From positions 278,501 to 342,500 of the forward strand of contig JAODUP010000350.1 of the NCBI GenBank assembly GCA_025642065.1: 64,000 bases of DNA, in the 5' to 3' direction. A program made the translations under genes and the position numbers. A model generated the notes under the pieces. It worked only from the letters and a program-made list of their open reading frames with translations, did not search any database and had not been told where the DNA came from. This document shows positions 13,419 to 25,107 of this stretch, in pieces (the stretch's first letter is position 1; every line of letters starts with the position of its first letter). The stretch comes from Paralvinella palmiformis (lineage: Eukaryota; Annelida; Polychaeta; Terebellida; Alvinellidae).

Positions 13419-13461
<43 letters not shown>

Positions 13462-13518
13462 TATATTTACTTAATAATTTATTTGCATATCTATCTATCA
13501 CCTCGCTTCCCCCCCCCC

Positions 13519-13553
<35 letters not shown>
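13330..13553. repeat. Cluster of TC, AT, C-run and CA microsatellites
   Basis: (TC)n, (AT)n, a second (AT)n, a C12-type run and a long (CA)n lie within 225 bp, about 30 bases inside the intron after the donor at 13,580. Confidence 0.9.
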
Positions 13554-13579
13554 CACACCACTTGCCCAATCCGAACTAC

Positions 13580-14164
13580 CTTTTGGCTGACAGACTTCAA
13601 GGCGTATATCGCCGGCATACTATGTTTACGCGTGAACGGATATGGTCGATCGTGTCCGGTATCCGTTTTACCCTTCTTGATGATCGGCCCACCGCCGTCT
13701 CGTCCCGTCCTGTAGGTGACGACCAACTCGCTGCTGTCTATAGTCTCCATGTAGTCGGAGCTCGAATCGCCGCAGTCCGGCATCAGGAACACCGAGTCCC
13801 TGGGAGACGGGGTCAGGTCGCTCAGAGTCGGAGAAGGGCCGCCGTTCAGGAGCGGCATCTTCTGCTGATCGCTGTACACGTAGGCGTATCCGGAATTCGA
13901 TTGGCGTTCCACGGGGGCGCTGTCAATGCTGCACAGTCGCCGTTTCGTGTCGGACGAGTTCGGTCGGTCGGTCGAACAGCTATCGTACTGGCCAACGTTG
14001 ATTACTATTCCAGAATCGCCGTGTTCCAAACTACCGTCTGGATCGCCGTCACGCGGGCTCTCCGCTGTCCTGCCCGCATCCAGATTGGGTATATCCTGGT
14101 AACTGAGACTTCGCGTATGTCCTTTGATGGCCATCGCAGTTTCGGATAGCTGACTAGAAGTATC
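13580..14164 (-). CDS. PLEKHG5: PLEKHG5-like exon between basic patch and Ras-binding domain
   Basis: This exon has 195 codons, phase 0 at both ends, acceptor aaaacacgcag|GATACT and donor CAAAAG|gtagtt. The product is Ser/Asp/Pro-rich and disordered. It carries probable phosphosites (HTRSLSYQD, SPTLSDLTPSPRDS, TRKHSMPAIY). The HTRSLSYQD and TRKHSMPAIY segments fit the RxxS 14-3-3/basophilic-kinase pattern. Its last codon joins directly to the first codon of the Ras-binding domain exon (SVSQK then VNLGNVECF). GC content is high compared with the flanking introns. An opposite-strand open frame over the same bases is an antisense shadow. Confidence 0.75.
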
Positions 14165-14471
14165 CTGCGTGTTTTGAAACACAACATGTACCAAAAACCC
14201 GACATGAACGATCCAAAACTGAGCCAAGAACGGTTAATTATTAGAAAGGTTGTTGGTTAACTTGCCACGTTAAATTTTCATTATGTTAGCTTAACAAATA
14301 CACGCCTGTTATCAGTGCTCATCGGGGTAAAGATTAATAATTATCTCTATCTGTTACTACACGGCACACAGAGTGATTAGTATCAAGATTTCTGTTGTTG
14401 TTGTTGTTGTTGTTAAAAACGAACTTAAATATAATTGGTAAATTTCAGCGTTAATGAGGAGGACAACTCAC

Positions 14472-14538
14472 CTCAGTCGGATGACGACGCAATTTTACAG
14501 CCTTCTTCCTACGAAGTTTTGTATTGAGGATCTCATTG
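14472..14538 (-). CDS. PLEKHG5: PLEKHG5-like 67-base micro-exon, highly basic
   Basis: A strong pyrimidine-rich acceptor (cttctctccctcag|CAATGAG) and a donor (ACTGAG|gtgagt) bound one completing base and 22 codons. The peptide (EILNTKLRRKKAVKLRRHP) is very basic. The human PLEKHG5 sequence I remember also has a short Lys/Arg block (SKKKARRRH) shortly before its Ras-binding domain, so this may be the equivalent. Both junction phases match the neighbouring exons. It could act as a nuclear-localisation or membrane-binding basic patch, but no evidence for this is visible. Confidence 0.65.
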
Positions 14539-15317
14539 CTGAGGGAGAGAAGATTAAGAGGAGACGATGAGAAAAGAAAGAGAATGAATCGAGTTTTATG
14601 ACATAAAATTATACTTGAACATTTTGGTCTTAAAAGGCCCCAAGTTAACTTTTATTCCACCTCATAAAGATTGATAGTATTCCATCTGATTGATGAGAAT
14701 CAATAATGTTGATTTTTAATTCATTTCCTTTTTATTGTGAGCGTGTTCTAGATATTTATACCAAGTGTTTAACACTCATTAAGTGATACAGTTCCTCTTC
14801 TGGAATATGGCTTTCGCGTCATCTATTTCAAAAGCACCCAATACAGATAATTGAACCTGCTTTATTAGATCACCTCCACTTCAGGACCATCTCGTATGGT
14901 TTAAGGTTATATCCTTAGATATTTTTATTGGAAAAATGCTTTTATTTCATGTTTAATCCGCACTTTGGCTCTACTACTCTAAGGGCTTGACTACTCTAAG
15001 AGCTCAACCTTCACCTATCCTGTGACATTATCTTGCACAAAGTAGCACAATCACTAACATCCAAAAAAGTATACTGACTCATCCATTGCTACCAATTATC
15101 AGGTTTAGATTTTTTTTAAACTAAGTCATCACCATCCAAACTTGGTTCTGAACCAGCAATTATTATGTGAAGAACAAACAGCCAATTGATGGAATCAAAC
15201 CAAGAACCTTCCTTTTATTAACTTCACATCTTTTTCAATAAGGCTCCTTGAGCCCCCAATCAAGCAGTAAAGTAAATGTGGTCCTCACTCAAGTAATTTA
15301 AACGCCAACCACTGTAT

Positions 15318-15540
15318 CTGATGATGACAATGGTAATGATGATTATGATGATGGTAATGATGATTGACATAATCACCTTCACCATCATCATCATCATCAT
15401 CATCACTGGTGTCATCATTGGTGACACCATCACCCACAACCATGATGATGCTCATCATCATGATTTGCTTCATCAAAGGTGATACCATCATCATCATCAT
15501 CATCACCAGAACTCACCCATCAATATCATCTTCATCATCA
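15318..15540. repeat. (GAT)n/(CAT)n tract running into a coding exon
   Basis: ATGATG-type units in one orientation, then CATCAT-type, continuing through the splice donor at 15,517/15,516 into the acidic coding run. Confidence 0.8.
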
Positions 15541-15667
15541 TCGTCATCATTGTTCTCCTTGACCTTGTCCTCCTCACTAACATCAGTATTCGTCGTCTGT
15601 GACATCCTAGATTCAGGTAATGATTGCGTCGACGGATGACGTAACCTAAAACTGGAGCCGTCCTCAT
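15517..15667 (-). CDS. PLEKHG5: PLEKHG5-like exon ending in an acidic Asp run
   Basis: The exon is 151 bases, with acceptor tatattccag|ATGAGG and donor GATGG|gtgagt. Two bases complete a codon from the exon above, 49 codons follow, and two bases carry over to the next exon. The product is Ser/Thr-rich and ends in a near-continuous acidic run (NNDDDDDEDDIDG) encoded by GAT/GAC/GAA triplets. The donor sits right after this run. The intron just beyond it is a (GAT)n-type microsatellite on the same strand, so the acidic run may have grown by repeat slippage (inference). Confidence 0.65.
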
Positions 15668-15810
15668 CTGGAATATAGAACATAATGGAACTATCTAATT
15701 ATCTTCACAGTAACAACTAAACCTTCACTGCTCTAAATTTCAACAGCACAATCTCAGTAGCCGTAAATAAAACAGGATTCCTAACCTAAATAAATATCTA
15801 GAAGACAAAC

Positions 15811-15919
15811 CTTTATTGTTAAAGCTGAGATCAGACTGATCAGAACTCTGATCACATTCAGTACACTGAGTCACCTGTAAGCCTTCACTGTTCGCTGAAC
15901 AACTGCTTTGGTCAAAAAC
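15811..15919 (-). CDS. PLEKHG5: PLEKHG5-like exon (Ser/Asp-rich linker)
   Basis: This 109-base exon lies between an acceptor (tatttatctag|GTTTTT) and a donor (AATAAAG|gtttgt). It enters in phase 0 and leaves after 36 codons plus one base. The frame has no stops and reads VFDQSSCSANSEGLQ followed by a Cys-containing, Ser/Asp/Gln-rich stretch (QCTECDQSSDQSDLS). It joins in phase to 16,633 upstream and 15,667 downstream. No domain is recognisable. Confidence 0.65.
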
Positions 15920-16126
15920 CTAGATAAATAGTTATTTATAAACATGAACAGAAATCGTCACTGAAATGTTAGACGTCCGGGCATTATCTTGATTATGTAT
16001 CCAGAATAACGCACATCCGAACAACAAACTGCGCAATAGTATTTAAAAAAATCATTTACTGAATGAAGCCTTAGTAAATATTCAACTGATTAACTGGTTG
16101 ATTTGAATGAATGCACAATCGATGTA

Positions 16127-16195
16127 TGAATCGATGTATGAATGAATGATTTAATGAATGAATGAATGAATGAATGAATGGACACAGATGAATGG

Positions 16196-16236
<41 letters not shown>

Positions 16237-16238
16237 AA
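16127..16238. repeat. GAAT/GATT tetranucleotide array
   Basis: GAAT units followed by about ten GATT units, within a broader ATGA/TTGA-rich intron stretch. Confidence 0.85.
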
Positions 16239-16632
16239 ATCAGTTGTCTGTTAAATGACTGGTAACGTAAATGACGTGTTAACTGATTGAATGAAAGGTC
16301 TCGGAGAAGGCCAGCTAAAACATAATTGACTGATTGACTGATTGATCACCCATTTGATTGATTGGTTGATTGATTGGTGAAACGAGTGAAGTGATCAAAG
16401 AATGAATGAACACGGATTGGGTGATTATTCTTAAACAATGAACTGACTGCTAGAGGCCGGACAAGAGTTATTGGATGATTTCAATATGTAGGGATAGGAA
16501 TATGGATTTATCAGTGCACGAAGGATAAAAATAAACAGATATCGAAATATCATCGTCAAACATAAAAACAAACGAACGAACAGACAGACAAAATATAGAA
16601 TTATAAGAGCACGAACTCGTACAGAGTTTTAC

Positions 16633-17577
16633 CTCGTTGTCATCGCGACACGCGTTTGATTCGTCCAAAATCTGGTTGGCCAATTTCTCCTGACTAGTCA
16701 GCCAATCGGCCTTCTCCAAAATCGACTTCAGTGATTCCACGTGATGCATGCCGGCCAACTCGCCGAGACATCCAAACGTCACGCTGTGCCTTTTGTTGGC
16801 CATCCTTTCGCGACAGACGGCCGTATCCCGATAACTGATCCCGGCCGAACCGAGTTCCGATGATCCGCCGTCGACGATCCCGTTCTGGTAGTGGCTGCCA
16901 CGGCCGTCCCCGCCGCCGCCGCCGCCGCCGTCGCTATCCGTCGACGACGACAGCGACCCAGAAGACGGTGACACCTTGTTCCGGAGCAAATCCCGGCCGT
17001 GAGCCGGTAGCGGTGGCGATTCTCGTCGTTTCGAGAGTTTGCTATTCGACCTCGCCAGATGAGATTTGTCGCTGAAGAGGAAGGGCAAGAAGCCGGCGAA
17101 ACTCAGCTTTCTTCTGGCCTTCTTCTTCTTCTTGCCATCGCAGTAGCTCAAATCGGAACAGCTCTGGTAGATCGGCTTAGCTCCGATCCTGTTGCTGCAG
17201 CTGTTGCTGTTGTACAGCCCGCTAGTCCGTCCGAGAAGGTCAACGATGCCATTCCTGTAAGCGGGCTCGTTCGGATCCCGGGAGCAGTCGGGAACCGCCG
17301 ACGGGATGTCCATGACGCTGTTACGGCGTCGGTCTCGTTTGTTGATCTTCTTCAGCTTACCCAACGTCGGGATGTCATCCTCAGATAGGATCCCGACGCC
17401 GCCGCGTGGAGACAGCAACCCGTAGACGCCGTCTAGCGGCAAAAAGAACGGGCCGTTCGGGCGAACGCTGAAACTGTGACGGCGCGAGTTCTGCTGCTGC
17501 TGCTGTTGTTGTTGTTCATTTTGATGTTGCTGTCGCTGTTGTTGCTGCTGCTGCAGCTGACTCAACGACGACGACAT
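16633..17577 (-). CDS. PLEKHG5: PLEKHG5-like N-terminal exon with interrupted polyglutamine tract
   Basis: The long minus-strand frame ends at a donor (AACGAG|gtaaaa) in phase 0. The 315 codons given start at an ATG (MSSSLSQ, A at -3). The frame stays open upstream to a TAG ending at 17,743, so the exon may run to about 17,742 and encode more N-terminal residues. Visible features are an interrupted polyQ tract (residues about 8-29), a segment PNGPFFLPLDGVYGLLSP, a Lys/Arg run (KKKKKARRKLS), a poly-Gly stretch inside an Asp/Ser-rich region, and a C-terminal segment (HVESLKSILEKADWLTSQEK) that looks helical. The DNA is markedly GC- and CpG-rich. It belongs to the gene because its donor joins in phase to 15,919 and on to the Ras-binding domain exons. 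Its own function is unknown; low-complexity N-termini are typical of this GEF family in invertebrates (inference). Confidence 0.75.
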
Positions 17578-19072
17578 CGTCGACGCTGTTGCAGATGCCG
17601 TTGTTGTTCTTGTTGTGTGGAGATCACGGCCTCGTAAAGCACGTCTTCCACACGTCCATGACTCGTGTCGTTCTGGCCGCGGCGTGGCCGGACCCTCCGG
17701 TGACGTTCGCCGCGGCGATGATATCACGACCGAACGACCTCGCTAGTAATCCTCTCAACGGCTCCGCTAATAACTCGGATCTCATCCTAATCTCATCACC
17801 AAAACGGATGACGGATGTGCCCGCGCACGTTACGGATTCGCAAATCCGGTGATCTCAGAGCGAGCAGGTCATCGCGTACATCGTCGGTGACAGTCGTCAG
17901 CACAGGATGAGAAATGGACCACAGTTTGGACTATAAATATAAGTATTATGATGAAGGCTAACTGAGAGCTATTGTGGCGAGGGCCCGGCGCTGAGGTCAG
18001 ACAATCTTCTCCTTTTGTCGTCGTGTTCGGGCGACACGAACTGACTGAATACGTTCGTGGCACGGCGTGGTGCCAGATAAATGTCACCAGACGTGTGTGT
18101 GCGTGTGTGTGTATGTGTGTGCACGCGCCTGGATGCGCGCGTGCGTGCAGCCAGCCCGGAGCTGGTGGGCCCTGCGTTACGAGGACGCCCTACGGCACGC
18201 GGCGGGATGTCGAACGGAGTCTGCCAAGTTCTGGGATTAAACACGCCGCGTCCTGAACTCAATAATCCTGTATCCGGACGCTGGGATGCCGTTTTTCTGG
18301 TGCCTCGTCTAATCCGCTCGGGTGCCGTAAATCGTCACGTACATTAATTGGTTATGTTGTACCGGAGAACACCAACGGCTCGTTCGCCTATTGTCGCCTC
18401 TAACAGATATGTAAGTACCCGTATCTCGTGGCCGCCTTCCGCTTAATATTGCTGAATCATTAACAGGCACGGCCGTAGAACGCGTTAAAGTCTCTGCCTA
18501 TTGTGGGTACCCTCGTATCTGGCCGAGCATCGATAAATCGCCTGTCGATCATGCTCGAAGGCGGCTGTTGATAGATAGCGATAGGTGAAGATAGATGAAC
18601 GATATTCAGCACAATTCTTTAACGGACACCTAACACAAACGGTCAATGATATAGCACAAAGGGCAGCGTGCTCGATCGGGTTCACGCGGTATTTTTCATT
18701 TCGAACAGGAACCCTTTCATATTTTTAGCACAAACAAGACACAGTTGTTATCTATAGGGGCACAAAGAACGTCGCCAAATTTGGTTTAACATCATCGAGT
18801 GTTATCATTTACGTCAACGACTCTCAAGTTGTCCGTGCATATAACAAGATTTCGAGCCGACTTCCTTTTTTCGTTTGTGCACACAAAGCGGACATAGTTA
18901 TGAATTTCGCTGCAAGAAAAACGAGAGCCTTTTGAGAAAACCAACCACGGTGATGAGTGGGTGGCTCATCGGGTGGTGTGCGCAGCAGGACTGACAAAGT
19001 CGCAACACACGTTGATTGGACGTCGTATGCTGGTTTCTGTGAAATTAATGGGCCGTGGTGTGAGATCGGGTA

Positions 19073-19130
19073 GTCAGTCAGTCAGTCAGTCAGTCAGTCA
19101 GCCAGCCAGCCAGTCAGTCAGTCAGTCAGT
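19073..19130. repeat. CAGT/CAGC tetranucleotide array
   Basis: CAGT units interrupted by a short CAGC block. Confidence 0.85.
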
Positions 19131-19983
19131 CAAACAGATATGCAAATAACCGGGTGCCTGGCAAGTCGAACGACTGACCCTTCACTCACTCACTCACTCA
19201 CATTTAGTCATTCAGCTACTCAGTCAGCCGCAGCTGGCCATTCAATCAACCACCTGTTCATTCAACCAACCACCTGTTATGCAATAATCCGTTAATCAAG
19301 CTGGAAACCCGTTGAAATGTAAACCTAAATATGCCTAAACTATCCTTATTGTTTGTTAGGTCTCGGTCCTGATCATATCTAACCGATGGACCACTCTTTA
19401 CGAAAACATCCACCAACACAGATATGGGTTGAATTCGAACCCTAACATGCAGATTTGCTGGCCAGTTATCTAACCACTGTGCTATTTGAGCGCCCTATTA
19501 ATTATAAAGAAATATTGTGTGCGCGCGCGTGTGTGTACGTGTGTGTGTGTGTGTGGGGGGGGGTCATTATATGTGTCTGTTTGTCAGATAAGGCAGTGTC
19601 AGCAGAATCCAGATTGTGCTGAATTTCTCCCGCTACACAACAACAAATACATACCACTCTATTTACAAATGGCTGTTGTTTATTTGCTTTCTTGTTTGTT
19701 TGTTTGTGCGCATTTTTGACCTCTTTGGCAAAGGTATATCATATTTGACGACGCTAATCCTAGCGCTAAATATATCAACTCTTCGAAGTCTGCCATAACA
19801 GGCCCTTTGTTATGGTCTGGAACAAATATTTTCCTCGGAGTGCATGCCAATAAACAACGACGAACGCACTGAATGTGCGTAATTAGGGAATACCACGAGC
19901 ACATACCCACAAATGTGGATAAAAACCCGGGGGGAAGGCGGATGTATAACGTAACAGCAAAACGTAAACGTTCACACGGGTGT

Positions 19984-20316
19984 AGGACAATTGCTCACCG
20001 GACAGTTGCTCACCCGGACACTTGCTCACCAAGCAAATGAAAAAGTGGACACTTGCTCACCAGTGCACATAATTATATTAATCAAATAAAATAAATTAAT
20101 CTCTGAACTTTAATTCCCTACTAATTGGTAATATTCATCCCAATAATTGTACACGTAATTGAATACTAAGAAATATATTTCTGAATTAAAAATCATTTAA
20201 TTTTTCTCATCAAAATTTCACCGGTGAGCAAGTGTCCACTTTTTCATTTGCTTGGTGAGCAACTGTCCGGTGATAATCTGTCCGGGTGAGCAACTGTCCA
20301 GGTGAGCAACTGTACA
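19984..20316. mobile_element. Foldback-like inverted-repeat element
   Basis: Two long inverted arms (about 19,984-20,070 and 20,221-20,316) contain tandem short modules of the type GGACAGTTGCTCACC. The inner 32 bases of the left arm, including AAGCAAATGAAAAAGTGGAC, are repeated perfectly inverted in the right arm. An AT-rich centre of about 150 bp separates the arms. Modular terminal repeats without coding capacity are typical of foldback-type non-autonomous DNA transposons. Confidence 0.75.
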
Positions 20317-20939
20317 CCGTTTACACACCCACAAGTAAACAGAATACACCCCCCGGTATCGTCTTATGCGTGGCTCATAGAGAAATAAACAGAATATAAA
20401 CTTTAGTTGACGCGTTACGGCTTTAGACATAATGAGTGAAAAGTCAAATGACAACGTATTTACAGAACTATAAACCTGAAATCATAGATATAGGGAAATA
20501 ATCCAAATCACTGAATGGTCGCCATTACGGCTGCACCGGAAGACATATTCGAAGGCGGGAAGGAGAAAAGTCAAGTGCTCTGACGTCACCCATCTCTAGA
20601 CTGACGCGGATTATAGTTTCTTTTGAGCGTTAATTTCTGAGCCATTTTGAATCATCTTCCTCTTGTCAGGTTCCTTCTGGCTCAAACTGATATGGTTGTG
20701 TGTCATTCATGACGTAATTTTGACAACGCAGTTGCGCTGTGTTCTGGAATAATTATTTGCTCCCAATTGTTTACATGCTTTTGTATGGGCTCTACAGACT
20801 TCAGGTCAACCGGATGCGCTGAAGTGACGTCAGCATTAATATGTGGGTGACCATTTACAAATTGTGACATTATGTATGATATTTGTGAGTATAGCTGTAT
20901 TAGTCTTCAAAATTTTGTTCTGAGGGTGGACTATCCCTT

Positions 20940-20941
<2 letters not shown>

Positions 20942-21023
<82 letters not shown>
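20942..21023. repeat. Long perfect (GT)n microsatellite
   Basis: About 41 uninterrupted GT units. Confidence 0.95.
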
Positions 21024-21026
<3 letters not shown>

Positions 21027-21427
21027 CAGAACCAATGTTTAGGCCAAATAGAATTTACATACATCCATAAACGACGCAAATGATCAAATAACGACTCGAT
21101 GTACGGCGTGACATACACAGCAATGATAATGGAACTGTGACATGTTTGCAACAACAACAATACTAGCATCATCATCAACAACAACAACAGAACAAATACA
21201 ACAACAGAACAAAGCCAACAACCATCCGACGACTCATATCGCAGCACATGGCCCCCTCGGGCAAATAAATTACTACCCTGAGCCACTTATAGGGGTAACT
21301 ACCCCGGGGCTACTACAGTGACACCTCCGTGAACCATTAGTCACGTTCTGTCACTCCAACCCCCCCAACCCCACCACCAAACATCCCCATCATACGTCCG
21401 CCACCCCCCGGGGTCACACAACAGCGA

Positions 21428-21458
<31 letters not shown>

Positions 21459-22243
21459 TAGCTGGTTTCTGTGAAATCCCAAAAGCTTTTTAAATACTTC
21501 GTCATACACAAACGTACGCCGAAAGTCTCTAATACAATAACAACAGCCGACAGGTGAGTTGTGTAATTATGTCAAATATCAACTCCTATTAAACAAAACG
21601 TTATCTGTCCCATATCTGTCCAATACAACATTACAACTCTAGGCATGCAACTCGCACATTAATATTCTAATGATAAATACACATATATGTTAGAATATGC
21701 CCTCATAGAAAACGAGGTATGGCATCTGCCCGATATTTGGCCGTATTTGTATAAATAAATCAATGCTGATACTCAGAAACGGTCGCATACTGGTAGTGGT
21801 TGGTGAACCCATTACCGAGAAGTAATCCGTGTTATCGTAAGAGCGCAGCCGCCTGCGCGCGCACGCGCGCACACACACCAGGTTTAGGTTACGAGTGAGT
21901 GAGCGAGTGGGTGAATATGTTTTCAGTGAGTGAGTGAGTGATTTGTATTTACTTAGGTACACCATAAATTGCATTTAAAGCATCTCCTGTCACACACGAG
22001 TATGATACGGGGATGTTGCGAAGGGAGGATGATACACGTTGGATCCACGCCAGCCAAGCATCCCAGCATATCCTAGGCTAAAGCATCTCACGGATACGAG
22101 TAACACTGGGAATGTAACCCCATGTAGTTCAGAAATCCACATCCCAGTCCATTTCCAACTGCGGCACCTCCAACTGCGGCATGGGAACGGGAACATTTAA
22201 CATTACTGTCTGGGGGGGGGTTAAGCTCATTATGCTTTATTAG

Positions 22244-22283
<40 letters not shown>

Positions 22284-22777
22284 AATAACGCTTAAAACAA
22301 TTACAGTCTAAAAATAGATAAATGAATCCTTCAAACGTCATGATGTATCTCTATTCCGACAGTCTCCTTGTGAAGAGGTGGAAATAATTTATCATTTACT
22401 GGAATATCAGTGGCATTCTCTGTAACTAAGCACGCACATACAGGTACGCGCGCACGCACACACACATACTATATATATATATATATTAATACATACAGAC
22501 AGAGAGACAGATGTCTAGACAGACCAGCTTTTGTGACCTCCCAGTTGTGATTTTTTTTTAAACACGCAAACTGACACACACACACACATTTAAATGTATT
22601 CTATCACCGTTATCGACTTACACATTTACCAGATGCACATACATTCAGACCGTGATAATATTCAATTATAATGTCAAACAAAAATGGCATCAGATATCCC
22701 GATTCTATCACAAAGCGGCGTACAGCAACAGAACAACAAACAACATTGAAAACATGCATAGAACTCTCTCTCTCCCT

Positions 22778-22780
22778 CTC

Positions 22781-22835
<55 letters not shown>

Positions 22836-22861
22836 GTCTCGCTCTCATTCTCTCACACACA

Positions 22862-22893
<32 letters not shown>

Positions 22894-22905
22894 ATATATA
22901 TATAT
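22778..22905. repeat. Compound TCTG/TC/TATC/AT microsatellite
   Basis: Ordered blocks of (TCTG)n, (TC)n, (TCTA)n and (AT)n. Confidence 0.9.
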
Positions 22906-24488
22906 CGCAGCCTTAAAAAATAGTCAGACTAAAACCAGTTACCATTCATTGACCTTTGCCATCCGACATAATTTTTTAACATAAAAAACCTCCAACTTCA
23001 CCACAAACCGACAACTACAGGATCTACCATGGTCTCGTGCGATACAACAGAGATGTCAAAACGTGCCCATCACTTAGACGAAATATAAATCAATGGATAC
23101 AGAGTTCGGCAAAACATCACAATACGACTATAAAAGCGTTCATCACAAACGTATACCTGGTCAGGCGTCCTAATATTCCGAGCTGATCTTTCGGGCCTGA
23201 AAACGCGCACCGCTTCGCGTTGGTATATATGAGCATCACTCGTATCCGGCTCTAGGTACACAGACTGACTGACCAGCGGCCAGTTCGCACATAAACTAAT
23301 TAGCTATTCCTTACCTTGCAACAAAGGCGTTGATTGATTTACACTTTAGGCACATATAATGGTTCGATTCTGAAAGGGTCCCATAGATTAACCTACCCGC
23401 GGTCACGACAAATCTCCGAACACACATCTCGGGCCTGTATTATAGGTCGGCTATAGTGAGCTAAGTCGGCTGGCTACTTAAGACGTAGAGTAAACACTGT
23501 CTTGTTTAGCTGGAGGGACTTCAATGTCGGAATGGGTACGCGCAGTGTGTGTGTGAGTGTCTGTGTGTCTATCTCTGTGTGTGTGTGTGTGTGTGTTCGT
23601 GTGTATACGTTTACAAATTTACCTGCGTGTAGTAATTAATCCATATTACACATTCATATTATTTGATCTGTATTTCTGTACGATAGCCAGACATTAGAGA
23701 GAAAGCTGTCCAGCCACAAAGACATAAGACTGTGTTACTTGTGTATTACTTTGTGTACATGTCTCAGTGAATGACCAATGACAGATAATATCTCAACAAA
23801 ACATACACACACACACAGAAAATATGTCACATAATTTCATAACTCAACGATATATTGGTTTTGAAATGGTTGAAATGGTTGTGCGTGCGTGCGTGCGCGT
23901 GCATGTTTGAAATAATGTGAAAACTCATGCATAAAAACACTACTCAAAAGGAATCACCTGATGAACCATCTGTATGTTGTATTCCCATTTTATAATTGTC
24001 TAAGCCAGTAGACTGTCATACACCCCTCCCCCCCCCCAACCCCCTCACAAACACACAAAATACAGGTCATAGAGAATGGGGAAACAACTGCGTAAGATAA
24101 CAAGAGTTCTTCACGTCATCATAAGATCAATGATATCAGTCGATATCGGCCATTTGTCATCATCATCATCATCATTTGTGCGGGTAATAGTATCATCATA
24201 ATCATCATCATCATCATCATTTATACTAACCAGACTATCATCATAAACATCCATTAAACATCAAAAACACTTGACACGACAAGACAACACGTTGATCATT
24301 AGTTAATATAAAAACATTTTCTCATATCAAACAAAGAACAATTACCAATGAGATAATGGTACTACTCAATCACTGTCTTCGGGCCATCATCTTTTATTGT
24401 TATGTACATTTGGCTACCATGTATTGTCTTCGTCATTGTTATGCCACCATGAAACAATATTGATGAATGATTGCTGGATATGAACATG

Positions 24489-24489
24489 C

Positions 24490-24532
<43 letters not shown>
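24489..24532. repeat. (ATT)n microsatellite
   Basis: About 14 TTA units directly upstream of the family-4 SINE head. Confidence 0.9.
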
Positions 24533-24533
<1 letters not shown>

Positions 24534-24535
24534 TC

Positions 24536-24760
24536 ACTGTAGCATAGTGGTTAAAGGCGATGGTCTATAATCTGGGAGGTTCTCGGTTCAAATCCATCGA
24601 CTATCGGCCTTCCACGTGCCTACTGTTAACTTAGCTATTGCTGAGTATCCTGATGGATCAACATGGATTATTACATGGATTAGAAGTCTATAAAAGGCAG
24701 CTGCAAGCGACATACTTCCGGGACAGCACCTGAATACCTGTGAACGAACTGGTGTCTATC
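24536..24760 (+). mobile_element. tRNA-derived SINE, family 4
   Basis: It has A-box-like TAGCATAGTGGTTAAAGGCG, B box CGGTTCAAATCC, and a body with ACTTAGCTATTGCTGAGTAT. Related diverged pieces are at 45.3 and 53.6 kb. Confidence 0.5.
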
Positions 24761-24871
24761 AGAAAGTCAACTCGGGTCAGACAGTCAAATAATATAACAA
24801 GTACCCGTGTCTCGGGGGCTGAAGTCATATGGCGATTGTGCATTTAACCGCGCAGCCCCCCCCCCCCCACT

Positions 24872-25107
24872 TCGTGGAATAGGTTGTGGGTGGATATTAG
24901 AAATGTGTCGTCTCTTAAAAAGTTTAAATCAGTTCTGAAAACGTACCCGTTAAAGGTTGCTTTCACCTATAAATAATGCACAAACATCTAATTAGGTTTT
25001 TGCATTGCTTATTTGGTATATGACTGAACAGTGCCTTTAAATGGCCACTACTGGTAAAAAAAACCTTTAAACATGCATTGTTATTATTATTATTATTATT
25101 ATTATTA
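24872..25107 (+). mobile_element. LINE 3' end (reverse-transcriptase C-terminus plus 3' UTR)
   Basis: The frame SWNRLWVDIRNVSSLKKFKS continues to LKTYPLKVAF and a stop at 24,976. The W-N-x-L-P/W ... S-S-L-x-x-F-K-x-x-L-K pattern is the usual C-terminal tail of non-LTR reverse transcriptases of the CR1/L2/Rex type. About 100 bases of AT-rich 3' UTR follow, ending in a (TTA)n tail. The element is strongly 5'-truncated, as expected from target-primed reverse transcription. Confidence 0.6.

Noticed and set aside
13562..14149. Long plus-strand open frame opposite the 13,580-14,164 exon
   Set aside because: It is the antisense of a GC-rich coding exon with matching splice sites and phases on the minus strand; its peptide is Arg/Val-rich shadow.
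17869..18347. Overlapping open frames on both strands at 17.9-18.3 kb
   Set aside because: GC-rich, CpG-rich DNA with both strands open; more likely non-coding or promoter-proximal than a gene.
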